The translations under genes and the position numbers were made by a program. DNA of 64,000 nucleotides from Heterobilharzia americana (Eukaryota > Platyhelminthes > Trematoda > Strigeidida > Schistosomatidae), in contig OX104134.1 of NCBI GenBank assembly GCA_944470555.2, positions 8,721,248 to 8,785,247 on the forward strand. Direction: 5' to 3'. How positions within the stretch are numbered: position 1 is the stretch's first letter; each line of letters opens with the position of its first letter. The notes below the pieces were generated by a model. That model did not search any database, was not told where the DNA came from, and was given only the letters and a program-made list of their open reading frames with translations. This document shows, piece after piece, positions 33,300 to 45,857 of this stretch.

Positions 33300-34090
33300 T
33301 TGCGGATACCACCCCGTATAAGCGGACAGTATTCTAACTTTGGATGTACGCAGTTTTCATAGAGCAGTAAGTTGGCTTCTCTGAGGTGAGTTATGGACTG
33401 TGCAAACCATTAAGGTCCTAGATCTGCGAGTCTGTGATCGCACCTGTCCTGGAAATGTGAAGTCCCTTAAATGTCCTAACCCGAAGTAAGATACACTCCT
33501 GAAAACAGGTAGTTTCGTGGACTGAAGTTGCAGTTGGATTTCCACTGATGGAACATCAAAACATATCCAACCACACTTGCTTGTACCGACCTGAAGTTTC
33601 CAAGCAGCAGACTATCCGGATATCATATCACGCTTCCTTTGTATTAGTGCTTGAAAGTGGGATAAATCATCATGGATGAGTGTGAATGCAACCCTAGGGT
33701 CATCAGCAGACAAGAATGGTTTTCCGTGTGCAAAGCAGCTGCAAATGTCATTGGCGTACAACGCAAAGGAAAGGGAACCTAAAACCCTACCTTGGACTGC
33801 GCAATAGTCAACTGGCCTAGGTGCATGGGTCAGTCTTCACTGTTTGTATTCGATTACTCGTGTAAGACTTAACCCATCCTAATAATGAGTGCTCAACTCC
33901 TTGAGACTTCAACCTGCCTATCGACAGCGAGTGATAAACTGTGTCAAATACCCTTGAAATGTCTGGGCAAAGTACAGGGACTAATGGGAGTCGGCGACGC
34001 GTCTCAGCTATGAAGTCATAGAAGTCAAGATGGCAAGTTGTACAGGACCTAGATTTTGGGAACTCACTGCTGGTTATGTACAGCAAAGTG
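33300..34090 (-). pseudogene. CR1-type reverse transcriptase fragment
   Basis: Reading down the minus strand: VPVLCPDISRVFDTVYHSLS (motif A, about 33990-33930), LLGWVKSYTSNRIQTVKTD, then QGRVLGSLSFALYANDIC (motif B zone, about 33800-33755), LSADDPRVAF (degenerate ADD box, about 33720) and a thumb-like SYFGLGHLRDFTF (about 33480). Both ends are truncated and it abuts the gypsy remnant. Confidence 0.6.
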
Positions 34091-34320
34091 TGCGTCGGTT
34101 ATTGTAACTGGATATTTTCCTAAAAATGTCTGATGGGATGCGTCGCCTGAGTGTTTAGGTCTACCTATGGCTGAACTTGGTGGTGCCGCCAACTGATAAC
34201 TTCGTTATCTTTCAGTCATCGTCAGCGAGTATCCACTAGTAGACCGTGGTGGTCCAGCAAATTTATACTAATGATGGGCACAGAAACACTAACTAGGAAG
34301 AAAATCCAATGAGTAGGTTA

Positions 34321-35500
34321 GCCTAAGCCTTAGTGGTGAGATTGGCGTACTTCCTCTCAAAGGTTGTGGTCACGTTGCCGTTAGCTGCTTGTAAGTTGAA
34401 GAGTGGGTAATGATAGCATTCATTTGTTGTCACAGGAAGAACGCTAGCTGCTGCGTCGGTGTCGATGAGGTAGAAAACTTCCGTCTTTACGTCGATGACG
34501 TGCAATGAATGGCTTTCTCCGCCGGTTTCGGCTGCTGCTAGCACAGGCTGGCGGAACGGTTGCCCTTGTGTGCATCTTTGTTGAGAGTTTATGGTTGCCG
34601 ACAGCTCTTGGCTTCACCGTCACAGGTATTGTGAAACCAGCACCATTTAGTGTTTTCCACCCTGTAAGACTTAGTGGCTGGACAACCACGTGAGTTGCTG
34701 AAATAGGCTGAAACAGACTTCTGTGTTGCACTGCGTAACCTGTGACTTCGGGTTTGTGGAGGCTGTTTAACAGGGGTTCGCATTTCCGTCACTTCTGAAC
34801 CTTAGCCTCCAAGATTTTTGAGGACTGAATATACGCTGAAGACGGGCTCTCTAGAGATCTGCAACGTTTTATCGGCTGCAACTGCCAAGTCATCTATCTG
34901 AGCCGAATCGGGTGTAACCATCTCGTTCGGCACTCATTATGGCAGTTTTGAGAGAGACGGTTTCCGAAGAAGGCCATTATCAAACGTCCGCTGGCCAACA
35001 ACTCGCATGCATGCTTCCAAGGGCACCAGCGGCTGAGTTATTTTCCAGCTCGATGTTACGAGGCAATGCACTTAGGCGTTAGTGATCTTCGAGATAGCTT
35101 TTCTTCAGAAGTGCTGCTTTGAGCAGTGCGTGGGGGTCAGGGCCAAACGCATGCGCTTAAATGTACCCATTTAACTCCCCATGGTAATGATCGAACGACA
35201 GCAAGAAGTCAAGAAAGCTAATCTGTTACTCCCTGTCCCCGGGAATGTGCTTCAGTGTACAGAAAATATGTTTCTGCGTTGTCTGACCAGTATGGCACTA
35301 GCTAGATCGCCTTCTTTGTCCGCTCAGTGGGGATAACCTTCGGGTTATGGTCGCACATGGAATGAGTTTTAAGATGGACATATAAGGGTTATCAATACGA
35401 AAATGAAAATGCACATGTATGGAGAGAAGCGGGCTCACCAGTTCAGGGGTTGTCTGTATGCGAATTCGGCAGACGCAGTGGCCAGTCAATAATTATTCAC
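34321..35500 (-). pseudogene. Gypsy-type LTR retrotransposon remnant: gag and protease
   Basis: On the minus strand: a capsid-like start YWSDNAETYFLYTEAHS (about 35290-35240), TFDNGLLRKPSLSKLP (about 34985-34940), DSAQIDDLAVAADKTLQI (about 34900-34850), a nucleocapsid C/H cluster around KWCWFHNTCDGEAKSCRQP (about 34650-34590), and a protease segment VFYLIDTDAAASVLP then YPLFNLQAANG (about 34480-34380). This is the gag-PR order of schistosome gypsy (CsRn1/Boudicca-like) elements. The protease active site DTG is DTD and the frames are broken. RT, RNase H, integrase and LTRs are not seen. Confidence 0.65.
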
Positions 35501-35529
35501 ACTCGTAATACACCCACAAATGCTAGACC

Positions 35530-35870
35530 AAGGAAGGACACAATAGCGTAACTAGATGGAATAGTATATTTGGGAGGTCGTGTAAAAGTACTGATGCCTT
35601 ACGGCTAGCTGTCTAGGGGATCAATTAAGAGTAGTTCAGCGTAACATGAAAACTTGTCAGATGCAGTGGATGCTTGACCGCCAGCATTCAGATTAGCGAG
35701 TCCGATGAAACCATGAAGGTCAGTGTCAATATCGAATTTCGTTGAACCCCATACCACTGATTCTAGGGGATTGCGCGCCGCCACATATACTCGGAAAAGA
35801 TAATTGTTCACATCAAATACGTAGAGATACTGCAAACTGCCGGTTGAACAATCGGCAACAGTCTGCACAA
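35530..35870. repeat. Copy 2 of the dispersed repeat block
   Basis: Shares ordered segments with 415-665 (inverted) and 42570-42840. On the minus strand an 87-codon frame (35605-35868) runs through it with STKFDIDTDLHGFIGLANLN. A related translation (FDTDADLDSLAKL) can be read from the 42.7-kb copy, so the block may once have been coding, perhaps the start of the gypsy gag polyprotein. Ends are undefined. Confidence 0.5.
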
Positions 35871-36900
35871 ATCAGGCAGCTTACAAATAGGAATATGGCT
35901 ATCCGCCCTGCGGTGAAGTTTGAAAACTTATCATAAGCATTTCTTATACACAACTAAAGAAACCGTGGTTACAGGGAACCGCATGTATGTTAAAAACCGT
36001 GAAAGTGTTGATGCAGACGTGCTTTGCAGCTCAAATGAGACATACATTTTAGTAACAAGAGATTATAGCTGACATGAAAATATTGGTCAACCACAACTAG
36101 GCCATTCTAGGAATATTAGAATACTTTTAGGCGACCAGAAGGAGTGTATTCTTGATATTCATCCCATTACGCGTAAGCAGTGTTCATGTAACGAGGAAAA
36201 CTCACTATGTTGGACTTACCTTTACCCCTCAGTTGAGAAATACGTTTACTTCCTCACATATACATTGATCGACCATCACGACATCAAGCCTACCACTGCT
36301 TATACACATGATAAACTTGCCGTAGATGTGAAGAAAGTTTCACGATTGCAACAAAGTTGGCACAATTTTCATCTTTTTCTGCTGAAAGTATCCTTGGTCC
36401 TTGTATACCGTGAATCACCGCAAAACACTGTGCTTCATATTTTTCTTAACAAAGTTCATTGCCTTGGCCCCGCTAAAAAAATGAATCTCACTATAACGAA
36501 ATATCATCGGCTATTACTAGTGTACACTTATCTTGCACTGAAACAGGCAATGGCATACGCAATGGTTAAACAAAACTGCAGCATACGAGGGGACGGGCGA
36601 CAATTATAGCGCAGTCATCATTCACTTAGTGAATTCCTTTAAAAAGCGCTGTTGGTAGAAAATGACGCCCAAAGGTGCTTTAGGGTTGGAAATACTCACA
36701 ACGACAATAAGTTATCCCTTATTCGAACATAAAAACAATGAAGAGCTACACTTAACGTCGTTGCTTTGGCAACCTTAAAGTATGTGATAGTTACGTTGTC
36801 TTTCATATTCTTGATTCTGATTAGCCAGTTCGTAGTTGGAGATGATTTGCCGTCATGAAAGCTTAGTTCTACACATTTTGTCCGTCGTTTTCGTCATGTT
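35871..36900. other. Unassigned sequence
   Basis: A 114-codon plus-strand frame at 36265-36609 has no recognisable domain; its codons and composition do not convince me. The rest is non-coding. Confidence 0.3.
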
Positions 36901-39120
36901 AGTCAATTTGGTGCTCGCATGAGCAGTAACGTGGCCTTTCACGAACACCGTTTTTGATGGCTAGCTTGATCGGTCTCGAGGACTTTGGGCTTCTTCAAAT
37001 GGTATAGCTAGATGATAGTGCAACAGCACAAAGCGCGCTCCTTGAATAGTGACGCGTTTTTGCTCGTCTCCCTCCATCTCGATAAAATCCACATTTATGA
37101 CTATCCACTAGGGGCTTTCAACTCCCCATCCACCATTTTTGCAACAACGTTGCTGCAGACGTTCCACTGCTTACTCCATCACCACTATTACGCTCCAAAC
37201 GGACAACTGTGTGGTAGGTCTAGCTGTCTCGACCAACTGGTATGGCTCAGATGGCCGCATCTGCAGCAAAATATATCTTACTCACTTCGACGTCCAGGAC
37301 TTGGTAATTTTTGAACTTCGACAGGGTCGTGGGAACAGACAATTGAAGGTAAGGTCGAGGGTCTTCTGTTTACTTGCCGCGCATTTCCATTGCTCTACTT
37401 TTTTTTATCTTCATCTGTCTATTGATATTAACATGCGTGGTAAAAGTGTGCCGACCCCGAAAAAGACAAGCGGTGGAAATGCTTCGAGCACAGCCTTGCC
37501 ACAGTTACTGACCACCTCATTCTCAGTAGTTACTAGGGCTGGAGCCACGAGACGCCGAAGCATGGCAAAGAAAGCAACTCAGGATACGAAAGCACCACCC
37601 AGGTCCACCTCACCCGAACAGTCACAATCAATGTCTGTGACACTCGAAGTTAGCCAAACAACCAATCCTCTCGGCACCGCAAACGTCACTATGCCCAGTC
37701 AAGTAAACCCATAGCCTTAAGCTACCCCCGGCGCCCACCCTGACCCCCAGTGACGACCACTAGGCGGAAACGTCAAACAGTAGGGCGGAAGCATCTCGAG
37801 AAACCACATGGACATGATGACAGTTGCCACACATGTGCTGTCACCGTTACCAAAAGTGATGCTGCCTTTGAGTGCAACAGCTGCAACAGATAGGTGCACT
37901 GCCGATGTGACGAGGAGGGGTCACATCAGTACTATAGCTGTATGACGCGCCACCCGTGCATGTGGTTTTGGTACATTTGCCCACAGTGCCGTCTGAGACC
38001 GCACCTAGCTTCAGGCTCACTCAGAGTAACTGATAAATATCCGGTAACCAAAAAGCAGGTACCCGTCCAAACCACTATCACAGAGGGGATCCACTCTGCA
38101 AAGGATTTCGGCAATGGCCTACTGAAGGTCACAAAACCTGAGAGGTTCTAAGCCGAACAAAAGAATACCTACACCAATGGCAACTGCATCCATCTCAAGC
38201 CATGGAGCCACACCAGAAACAGCAACCAGCGGACAACAAAGAGAATGGGTCGGGGTGGAAAAAACTCAAAGCACCCGTGAAAAAGCACCTATAGGATCGG
38301 ATAACATTGGCATCACTGTCCGAGCCAGCTCTGTCACTCTGTTTGACGCTCCCGTCCGTGATGATAGCCTTCTGGAACATAAGGACAAGTTTGACAGGCA
38401 GCATTGGGACTCCCTCTGTGCCATGCTAGGTCTGGGCGCCCTCGAGGCAAAACTGTGTCGACTGTACAGAGGCACCCACTCACCCGTAGGGAAGCCGCCG
38501 CCGATGAGGTTGACTCTAGGCTCAACTAGGAGACGCTGAAAAGTTTCTCTTACTGTCACACACCCTGGTCATCAACAGATCGTCCAACATTAGAGCCAGA
38601 CCTGACCGACCATGGGTATCAAGAAAGACGTCTTGAGACGCAGCTGGTTCGCTGAAACCCACAACCATGGTCTTACATGGAATACCTGAAATGATGACCG
38701 GTACCCCATGCGATAAGTACAGACATGACGTCGAACAATAGGAGTGGTTGTCGGCTCGGATGGAGCTGAGTGAGGTTGCAGCTGCGACAATTAGCAGACT
38801 ACCAAGCCCCCTGCATCTGACAACCATGACTTCACCTAGACCAATGGCTGTCAACTTCGAATCCCCGGAAGTACTCGCCAGAGTGCTGGAGATGTGGTAC
38901 AAAGTCAAGAGCACCATGAACGGCCACGTTCGCTGCTATAAAAGCAGACCGGGAACACTGAGACAACAACAGACAGCAGGTACTCCCTGTGCTCAGGCCG
39001 CCGTAACCCTAAACCGAAACGTTGAGAGTCAGACCATCAACCTCCACCCAACACCGAATGCACCAGTCGACGAGGGAAAAAACTTAACTGGGCCAGTTCC
39101 AATGGAACTGGCCAGTCAGT
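36901..39120 (+). pseudogene. CR1 element 3, 5' region and ORF1 with interrupted PHD-like finger
   Basis: Basic N-terminal segment MRGKSVPTPKKTSGG with RRSMAKKATQDTKAPP (37432-37714). A PHD-like finger follows with ordered CHTCAVTV, FECNSCN, VHCRCDE, CMTRHPCMWFWYICPQC (about 37818-38003). A TAG at 37891-37893 sits where the finger normally has Trp, and frames differ on each side. Later ORF1 pieces include TMVLHGIPEMMTGTP (about 38660-38710) and RPMAVNFESPEVLARVLEMW (about 38840-38900), typical of CR1 ORF1 RNA-binding domains. Several stops make it non-functional. Confidence 0.6.
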
Positions 39121-39189
39121 AAAGACCCCTGCATCCAAACCAGTGCCACTAGTTAATTCAGAGACATCTCACGTTGCGAGAAACACCTC

Positions 39190-40110
39190 CAAGTGTCCCT
39201 ACAGCAACATGAGGGGACTCCGAAGTAAAATCTCAGAGCTTTGATCCCTCTGCCTCGACCTCGTCCTTAAAATCATGATCCTGACAGAAACATGGTTGTC
39301 GCCAGACAAAAGCGGCACCGAAGTTAACATAGATGACATGACTCTGTTCAGGAGAGACAGAGAACATAGGAACGGAGGGGAGTTGTAATATGCGTGAACA
39401 ACTGGTTCAGAAGTGAACAAACCACTGACGCGGTACTGACAGATCTCCCAGGCTATATCGTGCCACCTCATGGTCAAACACCAAATTTCTAGTTGCAGGA
39501 ATCTATAGGTCCCCTAATAGCAGCTTGGAACACAACCAAAAGCTACTCCAAGTAATATCCACTGTGTCAACAATGGTGTACGACCGGTTTTAATGGCTGG
39601 CGACTTCAACGCTTCAGCTTTCAGCCTGGAGCAGGGTGGCGCGACCGCAAGCCAGAAGTTCGACTATAACCTGCCAAAACGCCGTCCAAATGGCTGCACT
39701 GCAGGAAAAAAATAAGCAGCAACGCCCGCTGGGAGTCAGACGCTAAACCATGGAAACTGGATTACCTACTGACTAGCGATCACCTCCTGGTTGGAAACGT
39801 CCAGGTACAAACTCCTCCTGGAAGTAGCGATCACGCAATGCTCGTGTTCGACCTGGCAATCAGTGGAAAATCATCATGGGAGGGACCTCGCCATCACCTC
39901 TGTTACAACAAGGCAAATTACGAAGGTATGAACAAGAACCCATCAAGAGCTTCGTGGCCAGTGGATTGGTGCTCCTTATCGATCGACCAGCTCTGGGAAC
40001 TGGTAAAATATATCATTAAGGCGGCCATCTCGCAAAACGTCCCTTTGGCGGTAACAACAACCAGAAAGAGAACCTCATGGCTAAAACGGGCACTGGGCGT
40101 TTTCTAAAGG
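39190..40110 (+). pseudogene. CR1 element 3, endonuclease domain
   Basis: Ordered pieces: NMRGLRSKISEL (about 39208-39243), LVLKIMILTETWLSPDKSG (about 39261-39315, catalytic Glu kept), DDMTLFRRDREHRNGGEL, MAGDFNASAF (about 39594-39622), DYLLTSDH-like sequence and PGSSDHAMLVFDLAISG (about 39820-39865). Frames change repeatedly. It lies in the right order between ORF1 and RT. Confidence 0.6.
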
Positions 40111-40419
40111 CCAAGAGAAGGCATGGTACATGCGGAGACTCTCCAGAGGACAGGACGACCATGAAGCATACATGACTCCACGGAGTGGAAGCAACATCAG
40201 GATGCGCGGAGACAGGAGGTCATTACAGTCCAACCTTGCCAAGAGGCTTGAGGTAAACCCCAAAAACTCATACCGATTCGTGGAGAAGAGAAAATAGACA
40301 AGCCAAGGGGCATGCGTCATAATGGGTCCGAACGGAGAAAACTTCTCTGGACAGGAGATTACTGAAATACTGAGCACCACATTTGACACATAGCTCAACC
40401 CTCCATCAAGAAAGTGCGC

Positions 40420-42110
40420 ATACCAATTGCACGAACAGCCTTCAACGTTACCCGATGCTACTGAGTTACACGAAATACAGATAACTCGCGCCGTTGTCCT
40501 CGACAAGCTTCTAAAGTTGAGAGCGGCAAAATCCCCAGGGTGTGACGAATGTGCAAGTACCCTAAGTGGCTCACTCTGTAACCTCTTCCAATGCTCCTTG
40601 GACGAACAAAAGCTGCCACGAGAGTGGAAACGGGTTATCCTTTCTCCCATCTTTAAAGGAGGAGACAGACAGAATCCCAACTGTTATAGACTCATAGCAC
40701 TTCTACCAATGATATCAAAAGTTATGGAAAGTGTGATGGGAGACCGTATCAAAAGAATATTTGGACAAAGGACAAGCACTCAGTGACGCTCAATATGCCT
40801 TCCGGAAGGGTAAGTCCAGTGCCTCCAACCTCCTGACTGCCCATGATCACTGGACAGCATGCTGGGATCTCAAGGTCCTGGTTCACACAATTTTTCCGAA
40901 CTTCGCCAAAGCCTTTGACACTGCCTCACACACGATCCTAATACATAAGATAACTGAGTTAGGCACACGCAGCCAGGTGCTATCGTGGCTGCAGAACTAC
41001 TTAGACGACAGGGAGTTCTGCACGAAAGTCAACAGGGTCTACTCAACTTGGAGAACATCCTCATCCGGTGTCTCACAAGGAGCAATCTTGGCCCACTGTC
41101 GTTCCTACTGTTCGTAAATGACCTGCAGCAACATATCAACTCATCGATACTTCGATACGCTGATCATGTCAAGTTACGGAGGGCAACAACTTGCGAGGCG
41201 GACTCTATGGCATTACAGAACGACCTCAGAACACTGGGGGAATAGGGAACTAATAACGAACTAGCATTTAACATGGATAAGTGCCGATCCATGTTTTTCC
41301 GCACTTCTGATCCCCAGAAAACATCCCACTATCCCTGTGGTTCACGTCTATCCCATACCACAGTGGAAAAAGACCTGGGTCTAACGGTGACGGAGAAACT
41401 GGACACCAGTTCCAAGCACCCAGGTGATGCCTCAAAAGCATATGGTGTGCTACACTTTGTGCGTAGACAACCGGTTGCCCCCACCCCAGAACTCTTTCTG
41501 AAGCCCCACAAGACTTACGCATGGCCCCACTTAGAGGGCTATAACGTCTTCGCCCAACCACAGCTGAAAAATGGCATTAACCTACTGGAGAAAGTCAAGA
41601 GGCGAGCCACAGACGGGGTTGTTGGAATGCAACGAAAACCATAAGAAAATAGACTCAAAGACCTAGGCCTATAACTTCTTGACTATCGAAGGTTACTAGG
41701 TGACTTAATAACGTTTTACAAAATACTGAGTAACCCAAGTCATCCAAACAGAGTAATTCTACCGAGTGGCTACATTTATAGAGATCCTCGAGGAAACCGC
41801 AATAGAATAGCCCACCGAAGGTCAAAAACGCATGTGCGTTCACAGTTCTTCTCCCTCCGAGTCTGCAGGTACTGGAACGCACAACCAGCAGAGGTGGTCT
41901 CCGCCCCAACTATTGGAAGCTTCAAGAAGAGGCTAGACAGTCATGCAGAGACTCACGATCTACCCACGCATGACCGGGACACGAAGTGGTATCAAGTCCT
42001 TCGACTAGTTTTCTTTCTGTTGCAACCATTTAAGCCCCTTTCATCCCTTTCACTTGCCATAAGTTCTTTAAACCTTTGCACCCCTACTCACCTTACTTGG
42101 GCGTAAGTAG
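40420..42110 (+). pseudogene. CR1 element 3, reverse transcriptase
   Basis: Four open stretches follow one another: 40427-40786 (LRAAKSPGCDE, LPREWKRVILSPIFKGGD), 40761-41117 (SDAQYAFRKGKSSASNLLTA, motif A FPNFAKAFDTASH, SSGVSQGAIL), 40985-41245 (LGPLSFLLFVNDLQQHI, box RYADHVKL at about 41153-41180) and 41273-41644 (DKCRSMFFRT, VEKDLGLTVTEKLD). A tail at 41834-42106 has FFSLRVCRYWNAQPAEVV. The YADD box reads YADH, so one catalytic Asp is lost in addition to the frameshifts. Confidence 0.65.
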
Positions 42111-42569
42111 ATTACTCCACTGGTTCACTTTTCTTCTCTTCTTTTACTCACACAAACACCTCCTAGGGTTTCTCTTCACTATCCCTAACCCTCTCTAGCG
42201 ACCAGTCCAAAACAGCTGTCTGGTAACTCGACATCTGAAGAAGCCAGTTGCACCACAGTCCAAGGCAAGCAAACCAACACTCAACTTCCTGTTCTATAAA
42301 TCAGAGCTATAGCAGACGAGTGGCTGGATCCACTGCACCGGAGTCTGCCAAAGATGTGAAGCCGTTCTGCAAGACCAAGAAGCGATTGCGAAGAAATCAA
42401 CTGGTTAACACAAGCTCGTTAAAAAGATATTGGATATTCACCGTGCTTTTCGTGATGAGTATCTTGGAATAGGTCATCTGATGTCATTGTGGTTTTAGGT
42501 TTTTTCCTGGTGCAAACTTGGCAGAAGCAATGCCAACCACTAATTGTTCGAACTCGTTATATGCTCACG

Positions 42570-42840
42570 AATACGAGACCAAGGAAGAACACGATAGCGT
42601 AGTATAATGGAATAGTATATTTGGGTGATTGTACCAAGATACCGATGCGTTCCAACTAACTGGCTTGAGAGTCGAATACGAGCAGTGCAACGTAACACGA
42701 CAGCGTGCCAAATGGCGAGGATGCTTGACCGTGTGCCTTCAGCTTAGCGAGTCCAGCTAAACTATCAAGGTCAGCATCAGTGTCAAATGTCACTGAACCC
42801 TAGGCTATTGACTTAGGGGAAGTACGTGAAGCTACATGGT
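42570..42840. repeat. Copy 3 of the dispersed repeat block
   Basis: Direct repeat of 35530-35790 (about 70-75% similar by eye) and inverted relative to 415-665. It has no gypsy remnant next to it, so the block can occur alone. Confidence 0.5.
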
Positions 42841-43620
42841 TAGCATTCTGCAACACTGAATGATTACATCTTATTAGTCGAATTCTGTGGATCAGCTTTC
42901 AAGGGCCATGAATTATCTGGCAACAGATCTATGGGCAGGCCATTGAAAGTAATCCTTTCCCTATTATTACGAAATTAGGGTTTATTTGATCTATACGTGT
43001 TATGTAGGTTTACTGACAGGATTTTGCTTCATAAGGTTTTATTCTAACTTTGCATTGAATCGCTTTCGGCCTCCAACTAAGTTAATTCCTGTGATATTTG
43101 ACCATTACTCCATCAGTAAGGGAGAAACCAGTGCTTCTCGGTGATTACCCGACTGTATTTAGCTTTGGAGGGAAAACAGCGCTCACACTGTAACCTAACA
43201 AACCTTCTAGGGAAATATTCCATTAAGTGTATTAGGATTAAAGTGCCTCTCTTTTCGACTAAAAAATTATCATTGTTTGTGTTTACCGATTCTTTTTTCC
43301 GCCTTTATTAGAGCCATTATGAACATACCTACGAAAATTTTATATGTGATCGTTAGCAGTAAGGAAGAAAAAGTAAATGCTGAACTGCATTCTGCTCGGA
43401 AATGGTTGCAGTTACAGCAGAAACAAATCGTCCTCTCCTGAGGTTTCGCCGCATCAAACAGTCAAAAAAACTAAACAGTTTTGCAGTTATGGCCTCTGTT
43501 GTACTATGACAATGGACACTAGTGATATTCAATCACTGCATTAGGTTTTACTGTGCAGTTTGTGTTGTGATTTACACTTCAGTTTGCTGTTTCCACGACT
43601 TATTCTGACGCTACCGGTTG
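42841..43620. other. No supported gene
   Basis: AT-rich DNA. A 47-bp stretch at about 43310-43357 has acceptor- and donor-like borders but too little coding content to call an exon. Confidence 0.3.
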
Positions 43621-43632
43621 AAGTACTTTAAT

Positions 43633-43833
43633 TCACCAAAGGCATTAGAGTTCTTGTTCCACGACGGAGAAATTTACAAACGGCACTAGATTCTCGGGCT
43701 GAAGTATATTTAGCTTCTGGAAGGAGTACGAAGAAAGCTTTAAAAATTGTCCATTTCCATGAGCTCTCAGGAAATACTACAATGTGTCTCAACCCAAGTA
43801 GTCTAGTATTTTGTGGTGAATATGTAACAGCAT
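43633..43833 (+). other. Unrecognised open frame, possible exon or gene fragment
   Basis: About 65 codons open between a TAA and a TGA, with coding-like composition (VPRRRNLQTALDSRAEVYLA, then ALKIVHFHELSGNTTMCLN). There is no good start codon; an acceptor-like CAAAG precedes it and a donor-like GTGAAT lies inside it near 43818. No domain is recognised. It could be an exon of an unseen gene, a pseudogene or chance. Confidence 0.2.
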
Positions 43834-43839
43834 GATAGG

Positions 43840-45210
43840 TTTTAGTTTCCTTTTTGCTTGCATGCGTCGAGGAAATTTCCATTTCACCACATCTCAGGCT
43901 GGTAAGGTCTTAGTATAGTTTATTAATCAGGTAAAGAACTCTATTGCATGTCACATTTTCATTTACATTATAATGGATCTCGAAAAAACTGTAACTGACC
44001 ACCTGATACATAGAAAGCAGACTGAGAAATTGGTTGAATGCTGAGTCAACCTGTTCGCTGACATGCCTGCAAGTTACTGAGTGTTGCTCCTGAAGTAGTT
44101 CCGCTCAAATATGCTGTTCATTAGTTCAAGAGATGATGAAGCATCAGTAAAACAACTGAAGGGAACACAATTTAATCACAAAACAGAAAACATATCAGTA
44201 TCCTAGAGTGCTAAAGTGCTTAACAAAACAAGATTTCATCAGAACTAAACAAATAAAGATAAGGACAAAGTGACAATATGGGAGAACACACACATACTAC
44301 TTATCAACACCAAGTAGTTTAAACGTTAAAGCATAAAATAGTAGGAGGATGACGTTAAAACAAATAGACTAAAACAAAGCAAGAAAAAGTTGACAAAATT
44401 GTAGTTATGATACTGGAATAGTAGTATGTGTCCTAAGGATTTGAGAGCGACTTCTGACCAATTCTGAAACTATGGGGCAGATGGTTATGATGTGTTTCCT
44501 AGCTGTTATCGTCCAACCACTACTGTGCTAACGCAATTTCGATCATGTGACTCACCAAACATTTGTTGGAAGTGCTAGTTGGACTTCAGTATATTTATAC
44601 AGATGCAATATCTCATGGTGGGTAATTATTCCATCCAAGGTTTCTACGCCACTATTCTTCAAACAACGTAAACATTGGGAGATAAAAACGAAGATATATA
44701 TACTGTTTAGGTATTGTTTTCAAAGGAGAATGAACTTAAAACTGCAGACGAAAAAGTAGGTTGCTCAGTTGTCACTCAAATTTGCAAGCGCATATTTTCA
44801 ACATAAGCGTTTAATAATAAGTTCCACAACACATAAAATACCGACAACATGGATGAGATTCTACATTTTCTAACCAAACTGTCATCTGATTTGATACCTG
44901 CTGAAATTTTGGAGGTGATACTCTTAGGCAGAGGGTAAGAAATGATATTTGAGCACCTTCAATTGACCATTGATTCTGGTCAGTTCATTTAAAGCTTGGT
45001 CAAGAGGTGTTTATAAATATGTGTTTTGGAAGTATTCCGACAAATAAAGTTTGTGCAAGGTAACTTCAGTTCTTCGTTTAGTAAAAGTCGATCATCAAGT
45101 TTAGGACGGTTATCACCGCATAATCTTATTGTCCTCCCATCTGGCTGAAGTGGTGCTACAATATTGTTTCCGACTAGCGATCTCCACTGGTATGAGTCCA
45201 ACTAAACACT
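43840..45210. other. No supported gene
   Basis: AT-rich sequence with short frames only. A minus-strand 70-codon frame at 44989-45201 lies next to the inverted repeat but is not recognised. Confidence 0.3.
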
Positions 45211-45483
45211 AAGATGTAAATTGTCTGGACCGTGTAATATATTTACGCAACACATTTCCAACAACCTTATCACACGCATACTTGACATAGCTAATATATG
45301 AAAATTCAAAAAGATAATACGTGGGAAAATGGAAAAAGGTGAAGCAGGAAGGCTGAATTAAAAGCTGAATAACAATGAAAATCAATTGAGTGAAAATAAT
45401 AGTACATCAAACTTGGTTTCAGAGTTGAATTCATAAAATGAGATTAAATGTGATAACAAGTTGTTTTGAACATACAAAAGTGG
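45211..45483 (+). repeat. Hairpin inverted repeat, left arm
   Basis: Pairs with 45858-46120: about 230 bp of the core align with roughly seven differences by eye (about 97%). The arms are AT-rich and start with an 'aagatgtaaattgtctggac'-type end. A transcript through both arms would fold into a long hairpin. Confidence 0.9.
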
Positions 45484-45531
45484 TTTAAACTTCGTCACAG
45501 CTAAGTCCCCAACAAATTTAAAGATCTTCCC

Positions 45532-45800
45532 CTAATACGTTCTGTAAATGAGTGTAAAGAAAGTAACAACGCTAGTCCTATGACCTATCTCAACGATATG
45601 TTTTGCGATCGAAGAATTAGGACGTCTTCTACCAACGTTTATGGGTTCAGGTGATTTAATTTGCTTCTGAGGCAGCTTTGTAATATGCTCGAAGGCTATT
45701 ACTTGCATGGATCTCTTAGTCATCCCTGTTTATGCGTCACCATACGTATATTTGAATTTGTAGATGCAATGGAATGTGACACTGTTATTTACATGCCATG
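45532..45800 (-). pseudogene. Penelope-like element GIY-YIG endonuclease remnant
   Basis: Minus-strand translation gives FHCIYKFKYTYGDA, then a stop, then TGMTKRSMQVIAFEHITKLP, INVGRRRPNSSIAKHIVEIG and HRTSVVTFF. The spacing of the tyrosines, the GMTKRS segment, the FEH and the later SSIAKHIVEIGH block fits the C-terminal GIY-YIG nuclease of Penelope-like retroelements in flatworms. The GIY part is damaged by an in-frame stop. No Penelope RT was found nearby. It occupies the loop between the two inverted arms. Confidence 0.55.
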
Positions 45801-45857
45801 AGGGTTTCAGGAAATATACAGGCTTGGTAGTTTCTATTAGTCGGACCAATTTTAGGT

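Noticed and set aside
36265..36609. 114-codon plus-strand frame
   Set aside because: No domain, splice border or repeat relation supports it as a gene.
43310..43360. Possible micro-exon with acceptor and donor
   Set aside because: 47 bp between splice-like sites is too little evidence without a neighbouring exon.
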